Made by a program: the position numbers and the translations under genes. The notes beneath the pieces are model-generated. The model was not told the origin of the DNA. It saw only the letters and a list, made by a program, of their open reading frames with translations, and ran no database searches. From the NCBI GenBank assembly GCA_039566865.1, contig CM076951.1, positions 18,175,484 through 18,239,483 of the forward strand: DNA of 64,000 nt, written 5' to 3'. The DNA comes from Aurelia coerulea (taxonomy: Eukaryota > Cnidaria > Scyphozoa > Semaeostomeae > Ulmaridae). Shown piece after piece: positions 45,231 to 55,715 of the stretch. Numbering within the stretch: the first letter of the stretch is position 1; every line of letters begins with the position of its first letter.

Positions 45231-47982
45231 GGCTATCTTGAAAACATGGAATGTGGAATACTGGAATGGAATACTGGAATGACATGGAATACTGGAATAC
45301 TGGAATACCATAGAAAACTAATTAATATTCCATGGAATGCTAATTGATATTCCATGGAATGCTAATTGATATTCCATGGAATATCAATTATGTTTCTATG
45401 GCATTCCAGTATTCCATGGAATATCAATTAGCATTCCATGAAATACTTAAAAATAGGTTTATATCCCAGACATCTTTTCTTTTTTTGATTGTTATGTCTT
45501 ATCAAGCAATTATTCTCAATTAACTTTGTCGGAGTGGCAGCAATTATTCCTTTTGTCAAGGAGATACCACCATTGTAAAGACTAAGTTCATGTTATGAAA
45601 TATTTGTCGATGATCAGATAACTTTAGTATCTCAACTTAAACCAATAAATCTGTGCCAGTACTTTCGATTCACTTGATGCAAAAGGTAGAAATTCTTCAG
45701 ATCCTTTGATAGAAATTTCTAAGGATCATACAATAAAGCTCTTTATCTGCCAATCAATTGCGTAATGTCTTTTCGTCAGACCTGCATACCTTCATCGATT
45801 AATCTTCTATGAATGGGGACTTTAGACCCAATGCATGTGGCAAGATATTAGTTCCCCATAAATTTCCCATGCGCAGATTTTCACATGAACGCAGTTCAGT
45901 TGGCATTCTTTCAGTGCAGTAACATATTTCTATGCAATTGCATGGTATATCAAAGCGAATTCGCTACTTATATGCTAAAATCTTAGCTAGATATCTTTTT
46001 CAAATATTGTAAAAATTGTATAAAATTCCAAGTTTGCCATGCTGATTCCTCTCACCCAAACCTATTTGTTCCAATATTTCTGCGAAGGGGGTGTTTCCTC
46101 TCAGACAAGTACAATAGTTTAAAGGAACAAGTTTGGTCTGCAAAAGTTTGACAACATTCTGTCCATTACTTTTTGTCAGAATTACGTTTAGTGCCGTCTG
46201 CAAATTTTATGGTGCACATTTTCTCAGTAAATTTCTGATTTGGAGCATTCATTGCCAACTGTTGATTATAATTAGATTGATTCGATCCCATAACAAGCGA
46301 AAGATTTGCTCAATAAGTTTTAAAATTTACAATTTTCGAAAAAGTTTCTAACACCATCTTGGTCGCAGTTTCTGGTCGGTAAAATTTTTCGTACAAAGCA
46401 TTAGTTTGAAAGGCACAGCGGTCCCTCTTTATCATCAGCAAAGCATGTGAGAAAGAAACGCTTTTAGTCTTATCGCTATTGAACTTCTGTCATTGTGAGA
46501 TATTTGTAAGTTCACCCATCTGTTTTGCTCTATATGTTGCCTTTAAGCAGTTTTGAATTAATTTATTGATGGCATGATTTACACGTATTTCTTTTTATGA
46601 GAAACTAAGAATTGGGGTCAGTACTGAAAGTTTCTTAAAATTTTCAGATTTTGGGTACTCAGAGTTTCTTACGAGTTTCTTAGAGGTTCCATAACAATCT
46701 ACATTTTCACTACTTGTGCTCTCGTGAACATTTCAAAACAATGTTTTTGAGCTTTTCCCACGTTTAGATATTACTCAAGTACCCTACGAGTAATAAGATA
46801 TAGGAAACAAGTGAAAATAAAGTAAAAATATGTCAAGGATTTCCTGTATCAAAGTATATGCTTGGGGACTGGCAAGCATCGAACGTTCGGACCGATAGTT
46901 TGCGAAATCTACTGAACCAAAACTTCCATTGCCAATTCGTCGTAGATCATATAAATCTTGCCATACAAAGGCTATAAACTGTGGAATGCTTGCTCAAAGG
47001 TCTTCGCATTTTCTTGGTTTTGGGAACTTAAATGTGGCAGCCATTCTGGCAATAAGTGAAGAGCCTGATCTCACTGCGAGTGGGACAGGTCAACAGATTA
47101 ATCATCATCCTACCCAACTTGCAACAACAGGGGGGGGGGTACTCGGTGGAGGGCACCCTACCAGAAAATATATTTCAAAAATCTGGGATCCTTTTAATCC
47201 TAGAATCCTTAGCCGCTATGAACCAAGTTTTAAGAACAAACAAGTTTTAAAGTTGCATAGTTGAGGTAAATTACATTTGAAATAAAATGCTTTATTTGAA
47301 GCATAGTTTGACTATGTTTGATGAAGGCTTCTATAAGAAGCAGATGCTTTTCGCAGCAATTTGCCCCCGTCTATATCTTGCCACATGCATTGGGTCTAAA
47401 GTTCCCATTCATAGAAGATTAATTGATGAAGGTATGCAGGTCTGATGAAAAGACATTACGCAATTGATTGGCAGATAAAGAGCTTTATTGTATGATCCTT
47501 AGAAATTTCTATCAAAGGATCTGAAGAATTTCTACCTTTTGCATCAAGTGAATCGAAAGTACTGGCACAGATTTATTGGTTTAAGTTGAGATACTAAAGT
47601 TATCTGATCATCGACAAATATTTCATAACATGAACTTAGTCTTTACAATGGTGGTATCTCCTTGACAAAAGGAATAATTGCTGCCACTCCGACAAAGTTA
47701 ATTGAGAATAATTGCTTGATAAGACATAACAATCAAAAAAAGAAAAGATGTCTGGGATATAAACCTATTTTTAAGTATTTCATGGAATGCTAATTGATAT
47801 TCCATGGAATACTGGAATGCCATAGAAACATAATTGATATTCCATGGAATATCAATTAGCATTCCATGGAATATCAATTAGCATTCCATGGAATATTAAT
47901 TAGTTTTCTATGGTATTCCAGTATTCCATGTCATTCCAGTATTCCATTCCAGTATTCCACATTCCATGTTTTCAAGATAGCC
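45231..47982. mobile_element. Long-armed foldback element, family A copy 2
   Basis: Ends GGCTATCTTGAAAACATGGA and complement are flanked by a perfect 9-bp TATACCTAT (45222-45230 and 47983-47991). Arms of about 640 bp (45231-45870 and 47345-47982) begin with GGAATACTGGAATG-type repeats and ATTCCATGGAATATC palindromes. The 1.5 kb loop includes a possible kinase exon on the minus strand near 46880-46970. No transposase is visible. Confidence 0.94.
46852..46990 (-). pseudogene. Possible captured kinase exon (ATP-binding loop) inside family A copy 2
   Basis: The minus strand reads FVWQDLYDLRRIGNGSFGSV followed by DFANYRSERS. IGNGSFGSV is a good glycine-rich loop (GxGxxGxV), and the preceding basic residues fit the start of a kinase domain. 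The invariant lysine and later motifs are not seen, and an AG precedes the segment. Only one motif supports this, so a chance match is possible. Confidence 0.35.
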
Positions 47983-48460
47983 TATACCTATGGACATGGA
48001 AAGGAAAAATGGCCATCACTGTGAAATCAGAATATTGATAATTGTTATAGATTTATAACTATTCTTGATTTTATTTCTGGGCGTAGGTTTCAGGGCACAG
48101 CGAATTATTTTGAAAATAGTGTTTCTCTTTTTAGAGATTTGGTATTTATGTGCAATATAGTATTTTCCAAGTATATTCCCATTATTGTTCGTCGAATTGC
48201 ATTCAGGTCTCGCAATCTGACTCGAATTTGTGACTTTGACACAATAGTTTTTTGGTTAATATTTGATCTGCACAGATCGTTCTCAGCATAGGTCACCATT
48301 TAACTTTTTTTTAATTCCCTCTTGCGAAATTTTTAGGTCTGTTTCGTTTTGGCATGCGAAGGACACCTTAGAGTTGCAAAATAAATCATGTTTTCGGGTA
48401 TTACCAGCATCATTTTGGCTTTATCGAACAATTGCTAAGTAGTTCACTTTACCCCGGCCT

Positions 48461-48666
48461 GGGGTAAAGTGAACTAGGCATAGGGGTCACCAAAGAAAGC
48501 TCCTTTGTGAGACAATGGAAAAATATTTGAAAAATTTTTTTGCTGGACAAACTGACCCAAAGACATAATGTCAAAACAACGTTAAAAAGTTTGCCCTCAG
48601 CTACTGTCTCTTTAAGATATCCTTGAAAAACCTCCAAAATAGTTCACTTTACCCCGTCTTACCCTA
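48461..48666 (-). mobile_element. Small MITE related to the TA-flanked element
   Basis: The right end TTCACTTTACCCCGTCTTAC, with CCTA following, is the complement of a partial left end GGGGTAAAGTGAACTA near 48464. The GGGTAAG/GGGTAGG plus GGGGTAA end pattern resembles the element at 43813-44804. A palindrome TTCACTTTACCCCGG / CCTGGGGTAAAGTGAA at 48445-48478 marks a rearranged left end. Confidence 0.5.
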
Positions 48667-49296
48667 TCGAGTCCAAGACCAAAGCAATACGGCATTTGCA
48701 AATGACAACAGATGGCCTACCTACAAATCTCCTATCGCTTGGAGCCGAAGTGGAAAATTTCATCTCAATTTATATGCCTTCAATCCTGTGAGAAAGTCAG
48801 TTTGTTTCGATTTCAATTTGCCAGAAGAGAGTTGAATTATTGAATTCACCTGTATGTTTTTGAGATTTGCAATTTTGCAGAAAGAGGGAAATTAAACGGA
48901 CCATTTTTGACTCATTTTCGAAGCAGATTTGGCTGACGGCGTAGTAACATACGTGAAAGTAGCTGCTTAAGAAAATGCTACAAATCTCTTGGCATGGGAA
49001 GAACAGTCGATTAAAAGTTGATTAAAAGTGATAAAATGCAAGTAAACTTCTTTGTAGGCAAGTGGAGGAAGAGCAGGCCTTATAGATGAAATTCTGCGAG
49101 TTCCGCGTTTTGGTTTTTGGCCCTATACCGCGAGGACAAAGCGCGGAACTTAGCTTCGCGGAAGAAAAATTCCGTCAGTTCTGCGTTTTGGTTTTCGGCC
49201 CCATACTGCGAGAACAAAACGCGGAACTCAACTTCGCGGAAAAAAAAATTCCGCGAGTTCCGCGGGTTCCGCGTTATGGACCTGGCCGTAAGTTTG

Positions 49297-50421
49297 AGTA
49301 TATTTCTATTTAGGTCATTAGACAGGTCTTGGTCACCATACAATAAAAGGTGCATCAGAAGATCGTTTGAAAGATTGGTGATTTCAACAAATGGTCGTAG
49401 TTTATCTGAAACTCCAGCGAGAAGATCTTGTCGTTGAATGTCAAACGAAGGGCAAAGCAACAAAAAGTGCTCCGTATCCTCAATACCGTCATGTGTTGGG
49501 CACATTGGGTTTACGGTGTCCCTGAAATTATGCTTGAATTTGTGAAAGTTTAGTTTGCTGAGACCGACCCTTATTTGGGAAAGATATGATAGGCCTATTG
49601 GGTCATGAATACCAAATACTGGTTTTGGAGGGGGGCGCATTATTGATAGAAGCTTTGTCTTAAAAACAGCAACGGACAGTGCAAGCCTGACTTCAGGATC
49701 AAGTTTATTCCATTCGGAGATGCAGTTTGAATAGAAGCTAGATTCAAATTTTTCTGTTCTTGCCTTTATTCGCCAAATAGCATCCTGATTGCGAAGGCAG
49801 TAATTTGACACATTAATTGGTGGGATTGGCTCCTTTGTATACAACGGGGTGAGATTATTCATAATCTTATAAAACAAAGTCAGGCGTCTACTCCACCTTC
49901 TGGAACTTAGTGACTCCCAGCCAAGCTCTGTGTAAAGCTTTTCACGTGATGTTCCCCTCCATGTCCCTGTTACAGCAAGAGCAGCATAATATTGAACAGA
50001 CTCTAGTTTTTCCATTAGATTTAGTAGTATGATGTTTTGACTGAATTCACATACTTTAAATGGAATATGATAGATAACGTCTCCGTAGTCCATGTGGGGT
50101 CGTACATAGAGCGTATATAATTCGTTCAGGGTATGTCTGGGCAGATATTTGGAGAGATATTTTAGTAGACCAATGCCCTTTCTCGTTTTAGAGATAGCAG
50201 ATTTAACATGAGCTGAGAAAGAAAGCTTTGAGTCCAGGATAATACCTAGATGTTTATGTTCATTTACTTTTTTAACGGGTATGTTATTAAAGAGGATAAC
50301 GGGGTGATCTATTTCATTTCTTTTCTTTGAAAGTAGCAATTCGACAGCTTGTTTTTGTGGATCGGGATTAAATGACATCCTCCAATCATAGGCCCACTGA
50401 CTTATCAACTCCAGGTCATGG
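49297..50421 (-). pseudogene. LINE reverse transcriptase C-terminal half
   Basis: The frame starts just after the catalytic region (LELISQWAYDWRMSFNPDPQ) and shows EHKHLGIILDSKLSF, LYVRPHMDYGDVIYH and VQYYAALAVTGTWRGTSREK. It ends in a Cys/His motif CPTHDGIEDTEHFLLLCPSF. It breaks at NRNILKLT; the last residues (KLTIQFIHNTGRFD, stop) lie at 43620-43651 across the foldback element. The catalytic FADD region was lost by 5' truncation. The C-terminus resembles the fragment at 19444-19668. Confidence 0.9.
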
Positions 50422-50433
50422 AAACGGCTAAAT

Positions 50434-50646
50434 AATCCAAATGAAACACTTACCATACTAAACAAGCATCGCATAACTCTTGGAAGTTGCAAATAAATCG
50501 AAAATAACTCTATTTTGGAGAAAGATGCGAGCGAGCCTCCAACCATACACTTTGCACTGCAGAAGAGGGGATTTCCTAGAGTTCCTACTTGTTGCCAAGG
50601 CTGTCAGAATGGGCCGCGCTATCCTCAGTCCCTTTTCCAAATTGCG
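50434..50646 (-). repeat. Outer piece of the palindrome's right arm
   Basis: Reverse complement of 42373-42591, sharing TTTCGATTTATTTGCAACTT and CTCTTCTGCAGTGCAAAGTG, including the GTAAGTG donor-like site. Short frames on both strands here are mirrored in the other arm. Confidence 0.85.
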
Positions 50647-51514
50647 AAATGGTCTATTGTAAAGACTTACTTCATGTACTCAAAATAACCAGTCTCACAG
50701 CTAGATTTCAAAACGAGCGAGTCAACTGGCCTAGATGGGTCGGGCATCAGCTTTTGCATTCCAGCGTGAGCTCATCCATTCACAGTTAAATACACTGTTT
50801 GATTTTGATGGAGGAAGGTTGGTGAACACTGGGAGACATCAATCGACGAAATTTCCTGATTAAAAAGCATTATTTGAAGACTTCTTGTGGCTATGAAAAA
50901 ATGGCCTAATTCATACGCAGATTCCCGTTGGAAAAAGAGGATATTTCTCCAAAACTACACCCTGCCACATCAAGAACTTTACAGGAGTCCTTGCGAAGGA
51001 TTTCAGGAACATGATCTATCAGGTGGGTTATTCACTGTTTTTTTGCGTTGCAATGTTATTCTAGGTTTTTGGACACTACTCTAGAACCATGTTAGATAAG
51101 TAGCAGAATGAACCATTTCTTCTATATTTTTGTTTGCATTGAAATGCTCAAGCTGGAAGTCTGGCATTTGTTTATGTTGATAAAACTACCTATAGACGAT
51201 TGATATCCCAATCCCCAGACAGAGTTTTGAAAAAACCTAGGGATATGCTCATCGCTGAATTGAGTTGATCCTTACTTGTTTTTCTTCAATATTTATCATA
51301 TTAAACCACTTACTTCCGAACACTTCCTTACAACTCCATACAAATCACAAAACAAGATCAGATTTTTAACTACTAGTCCCATGATGCAATGCGCACCGAT
51401 CGGGTGATGACGTAATTATGGAAAGACTTATTCAGTATTGGTAAGCATGAGGTTGTGAGAGTCATTCTGAACATGCATCCTCAAAAACTATTCGGGGGGC
51501 TTCTGAAATTGTGG
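50647..51514. other. Stretch without recognisable gene
   Basis: A segment near 50654 (TATTGTAAAGACTTACTTCATG) recalls family A sequence at 45574. An exon-like frame around 50900-51020 ends at ATCTATCAG|GTGGGT but has no recognised domain. Confidence 0.35.
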
Positions 51515-51580
51515 TTTTTTAGCACCAAGCGCTGGGATCGCAGAAGTAGAATAGGTCTAATCGAGTCCGCTTCTCCCCTA
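51515..51580 (-). mobile_element. SINE body fragment
   Basis: AGCGCTGGGATCGCAGAA and the following TAATCGAGTCCGC are the reverse complement of the 3' body of the SINE at 41396-41587. The tRNA-like head is missing. Confidence 0.75.
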
Positions 51581-52029
51581 GTGTTCCTTATTACAGTAGC
51601 ATCTACTGTTATGCTATGTCCATGTCTCCTTCTGTCAACTGCTGAATTGCTTTGAAATCTTATTTGAATGTATTCTCAGCACTGTTCAAGGGGCATCCAA
51701 GGGTCTTATTTTATGTCAGGTCTCACATCAATATACCTCAACACACAGACATTTGTTTAGACTCAGAAATTGATTGTGCTTGCCCCTCCTCTCAAAAAGC
51801 CGAATTTCCGTCACTGCAGCCCAGGCTATCAAGTTGAACACATTGCATACCTTTGGACAATTAGCCTAGAGCTTATAAAACTAAACAACCAGAATGAAAA
51901 AAGTAACGTTAAATCACAAGAAGCAAAACAAAGTAAGATTGACAAAATATGTATAGTCACTGAGCAAAGAATGTGATGCAAGAGTGCAACATACAGCAAA
52001 AGAGAGTAAGATTCAAAGTTATTATCACT
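51581..52029. other. Stretch without recognisable gene
   Basis: Only short frames, no motif or repeat noted. Confidence 0.35.
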
Positions 52030-52293
52030 CACGTGCACATAGTGCAAAAACACATTTGCAACAATGTCAGGGCAGGCTTCCAAACCAGCAAACTTGTTTT
52101 TTCCTCATATCGTGGTACGTCAAAGCTAGACACTACCAGTTGAGGTACAGGTAGCATACACTTCTTATCAGAATCTTGCAAAATGCACATATCATCATAT
52201 CGGTTTACAATATAACTATCTTTAAGATGCTTCACATCCAGGAACACATCATTCATGCATTTAGACAGGGGTCCAAATGGTGGAGCTGACAGC
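52030..52293 (-). pseudogene. Exon-like fragment of unrecognised protein, frameshifted
   Basis: On the minus strand, a TTTTTAG acceptor-like site near 52294 precedes a frame reading FLDVKHLKDSYIVNRYDDMC and LPVPQLVVSSFDVPRYEEK. After an A-run near 52100 the sense switches frame to FAGLEACPDIVANVFLHYVH, ending at CAC|GTGAGTG, a good donor. This looks like one former exon with a 1-base deletion. I do not recognise the family. Confidence 0.4.
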
Positions 52294-52619
52294 TAAAAAG
52301 TAATGTGGTTGAGATCAAGATCATTGATACTAAATCAAGCTATATTATCTGAATAAAGTTGGCATTTACATAGTCATTAATAGGAAATTACAAACCATAC
52401 GGTTGTTGCTGCTGTTGTCAATTTTGGCGTCTGAAATTTTTTGTTTCTTTGCCCTAAGAATTGAAGGCTGCTATCATGCCTGGCATGCTCTTATTTTTAA
52501 TAATCACAAGTTTTAATTAATAGTTTCAATCAAGCAGGCATCAGGCTGGCCGACAAAATATTTTATCCGATCAATTTTTAATGTTAAAATCTCATTATGG
52601 GGGTACAGGGAGGTTCTAA

Positions 52620-52800
52620 AAGGGGAGGTACAATTCTCGTGTTTCCAGGTGGGTGTATAACGCAAAATTTTTGGATATTTGTATTCTTTTTGGCTTACAA
52701 ATACTTCTCAGTTAATGACCAATTGAGTGATGTATAGTTTATACCTGTTATGTCACTTGTGTGATGATCAAGAGAGAAAAAACCGTGAGTGGTCACTCAA
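52620..52800 (-). mobile_element. Relict related to the TTAA element at 39677
   Basis: The reverse complement of this segment aligns with 39690-39870: GTGACCACTCACGG, CTCTCTTGAT, AACTATACATCA and AATACAAATATCC occur in order, with substitutions and indels. Ends and TTAA are not recovered. Confidence 0.7.
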
Positions 52801-53479
52801 GTGATAGGCTAGGCCTAGCGAAAAAGTGGTAGATAGATTAGGCCTACAGCTTATTAAGGCGGGAAAATCTTCGTAAACCATGGATTTTTCCCTGGGCAGA
52901 ACCCCCCAAATTTATCTCCCCTTACGCCCATGAATAGAGCTACATCTAGATAAGAGAAGAAATGCATGTATGGAAGCTTTTTCTTTCACGTTTTCCACGA
53001 CTCGATCCATCGTTATCCGATAGCTTCAGAGGTCAAGTTGAAAATGATTGCACTGCACGTGTGCGGCAATCCACTGTTAGATGGCTGGCAGTCTTGGGAC
53101 AAAGTCTGATTGGTTCAATGCACTGAATACAAACGTTTGACCATTCAACGCGGAAGAAAGCTGAAAAGAAAAAAAGTAATGGTGAGAAAGGTGCGGCGAC
53201 AATAAGGAGCAGAAGACAGAAGAGACACACACCTTTGCTTCCTTATTCATGTTCCCTTGCAACGACTTTGGACTCTTTTGGGACATGTGGCACCTTTTTT
53301 CTGCTCTCTACCCTATTATATTCTTCACTTATTATCTAATGCCGTGCGCTACTCTTTCATTTCAACATATTTCGAACTTCCCTTGGGATAGAGACAGATG
53401 TTCCTTGCTTGTTCGGCTTGTTACTGGGTTGTTCCTCGCTTGTTCCGGTTGTTACTGACCTGTTCCCCTTGTTACTGGC
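52801..53479. other. Stretch with a short TTGTTCC-rich repeat
   Basis: No gene is recognised. At 53398-53490 there are imperfect repeats of GCTTGTTCC...TTGTTACTG. Confidence 0.4.
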
Positions 53480-53650
53480 TTGTTCCGTGTGATAGTAACG
53501 TTGATGAACTTGGACCAAAACTGAGACTTACACCATCTGCCGCTATTTTTAAGAAAAAACTTTGGTCTGTGATCCACCCCCTGCAAAAACTGTCTTCGGT
53601 ACTGATGACCGAATAGGTTTATTCCACCTTACCCAACTTATAGTTAGATA
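53480..53650 (+). pseudogene. LINE reverse transcriptase C-terminal remnant
   Basis: The plus strand reads DELGPKLRLTPSAAIFKKKL and, after a frame change near 53600, DRIGLFHLTQL. This parallels DPEVRLALSVAVFKTKL and DPIGLSYLSQI in the LINE at 49297-50421. Only about 55 residues survive. Confidence 0.6.
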
Positions 53651-54255
53651 CCTAGATCTTAGTTTTCAGGAATGGGAGACCTTAATTTCTTATATAAAGA
53701 GCTCCTTGTGTAATCATTAATTTTTAGGTGTACAGAACAGAGAGGAAGTAGCACTTATGATTGCAGAGGAGAGATGTTCTGAGATGTTCAATTTAGGCTA
53801 CCACTTTTCAAAATAGACACACTTGGAGAAGAAAATAAATTTCTCCATGCACACCATAGATCTTGACGAAATGTGCCATAATCTGCAGACTGGACAGTTA
53901 TGAGAGTTTCAGACCGTGGTGAGCAATGTAATTTCAACAAGGAATTTCCCATTTAGAACCATTTATTGTCACAAGTGCAATGTTGGGGAATGTCTAGGGT
54001 TTTGGGGGGGGGGGGGGGGTTTCTATCGATTTTGTCTGAGTATGATCAAGATAAAATAAGGAGAAGGAGAGTTCTCCTTATTTCATCTTGGTATAATGGC
54101 ATCTTTAAAAATTGACTTTTTGAGAGTGTTTATTCAAAGGAAGATAATTTTTGAAAAGGTTTTCTTTTAAAGTGAAAGAAATTTTAACAACTCTCCATGT
54201 CTCCATATATACATACTTCTTCATTCTCATTCTCTACAATTTATTTATTTTCTTC

Positions 54256-55417
54256 AGGGTATGACAAATTGAAGCCATATGGTCTGCCAATCCATGGTGC
54301 AATTGATGGATTTAGCCGGAAAATCTTGTGGCTTAAGGTTGTGCATTCAAATAATTCACCTGCTGTACCCTTAACCCTAGTTTGTCAACAAAAATGGTGA
54401 TAAGATATTATTTTATTGAAAATAACGATTTTGGAGTGATATTTTGGCAGAAATTAGCCGATTCTTATGACGTCATTTGTGCGATTAATTCATTCTATGT
54501 AAAAAGAGACCAAAGGAACCTGCAAAATGGTGATTATCTATGATAAATGTATCATTAGAGTGTTTTTCATTGAAAAAGTTCGAAAAACTTGAAAAAATTG
54601 CTAATTAGTCCAAAATGGCGGCCAAAATGACGTCATTATCAAAAAATGCTGACATCATCAAATTCCAGAAATTCCGGTACCAAATTGAAGCCCTTTGTTT
54701 GCTGATTCATTTGCTGTATAATACTTCATCATTCAATCAAATAATTCCATTGAAATCATTGAAAACAATGATTTTGGTGCTACCTCCTTCCAAATATAGG
54801 CATGTCACGTGACCCATGAGTCCTATTGTTCAAAAATTTTTCCACCAAAATGTGGCTAATAGATAATTAGTAAAAGTCTTAACCCTGTTTATGGACAGTG
54901 TGAAAGAAATCGGGGCATGTCCAACCCTGCTCAGAAGTGACCATGGAACGGAAAATGGGCTGATGGCTGCCGCCCAGTGTTTTCTGAGAAGAGAGGATGA
55001 TGACATCTTTAAGGGTGAGAATGCCCATCGCTATGGTTCTTCACCCAAAAATCAGAGAATTGAATGTTGGTGGTCAGTATTAAGACGCGGTTCTTCAAGC
55101 TGGTGGATTGATTTATTCCAAGAGTTGAGTGCGTCTGGATTTCTTGACTTAGACAACAAGCTGCACCACGAGCTCAGTTGGTTCTGTTTCAGTGGCGTAC
55201 TTCAAGACTTCCTTGATGAAGTTAAGAACCACTGGAATACCCATCGTATAAGGAAATCAAGGTATGGGCACCCTGGTAGCAAAGTTTTGATCCAAGCCTT
55301 GCAGCAAAGGTTTGCCAAATTATTGCACACGGTGTCCTTGACTGTTTTATTCTTTAATTATGCGGACAAATGTTACTTTTCTTCGTTTTTTTTCTGTTTG
55401 CAGATGAATCATGTTTG
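54256..55417 (+). pseudogene. Transposon-derived integrase-core protein, interrupted
   Basis: After a TTTTCTTCAG acceptor, the frame reads GYDKLKPYGLPIHGAIDGFS (first Asp) and RKILWLKVVHSNNSPAV. It is interrupted by a 500-bp insert at 54379-54878 and resumes VKEIGACPTLLRSDHGTENG (second Asp), YGSSPKNQRIECWWSVLRRG (Glu) and VKNHWNTHRIRKSRYG. This DDE order and the GTEN and NQRIE motifs fit the integrase-core family found in many aquatic animal genomes as transposon-derived genes. The acceptor implies an upstream exon, which I could not identify. Sequence after SRYG loses family resemblance, ending at TGA near 55417. The insert makes it a probable pseudogene unless it is spliced as an intron. 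Confidence 0.72.
54379..54878. mobile_element. Insert in the integrase gene with TTAACCCT direct repeats
   Basis: TTAACCCT occurs at 54371-54378 and 54879-54886. Removing one copy plus the insert gives an open frame NSPAVPLTLFMDSVKEIG. Content is non-coding and carries TGACGTCAT-like motifs, as does the TTAA element at 18340. No matching inverted ends are seen, so either a TTAA or an 8-bp duplication is possible. Confidence 0.55.
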
Positions 55418-55488
55418 AGTTCTATCAGAAATCTTTGATGCATTTTTCCTCTTTACGTTCTCATGGTGCTGCAGTAGGAACTTGGGTA

Positions 55489-55715
55489 GACTTGCTCCAA
55501 GTCTATTCAGTGGACTATCAGCATTAGAAGAATATAATTACTCCTGCAGGGGCGTAAGCTACCAGGGTGCCGCTATGAAGGAGAAATGAGGACAATTCAA
55601 TTCAGTTTCATCCTCATTTCTCCTTCGCAGCGTCACATTAGTAGCTTACACCCCCGAAGGAATCATTACATTATCTTAATGCTGATAGTCCATTGAATAG
55701 ACTTAGAGCAAGTGT
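55489..55715. repeat. Short near-perfect palindrome (MITE-like)
   Basis: Arms share CTTGCTC(C/T)AAGTCTATTC, GACTATCAGCATTA, GTAAGCTAC and GAAGGAGAAATGAGGA around an 18-bp loop at about 55593-55610. No convincing target duplication is visible. Confidence 0.8.

Larger units (their letters stand above)
43652..49287. mobile_element. Foldback element, family B copy 2 (5.6 kb, containing other insertions)
   Basis: Ends GGCCAGGTCCATAACGCGG and complement are flanked by a perfect 9-bp GTAAGTTTG (43643-43651 and 49288-49296). Arms are 43652-43812 plus 44805-45191 on the left and 48741-49287 on the right, with repeated TTCCGCG blocks. The left arm was split by a TA-flanked element; the loop holds a family A element (45231-47982) and a small MITE near 48461. 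Removing the whole unit restores the LINE frame through ILKLTIQFIHN. Confidence 0.93.
42993..50421 (-). mobile_element. LINE insertion (minus strand), itself host to a 5.6 kb foldback element
   Basis: A perfect 12-bp duplication AAACGGCTAAAT flanks the insertion (42981-42992 and 50422-50433). The low-coordinate end is a T-rich run, that is a poly(A)-like tail on the minus strand. Coding sequence is at 49297-50421 and 43620-43651, separated by the foldback element 43652-49287. Without that element the LINE is about 1.8 kb, so it is strongly 5'-truncated. Confidence 0.9.

Noticed and set aside
49080..49296. C-terminal extension of the LINE protein with repeated ENQNAEL / REVEFRVLF segments
   Set aside because: This part of the frame is translation of the CCGCG-rich family B arm inserted into the LINE; the true C-terminus is at 43620-43651.
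50887..51020. Exon-like frame ending at ATCTATCAG|GTGGGT
   Set aside because: It has no recognisable domain, no clear acceptor and no partner exon.
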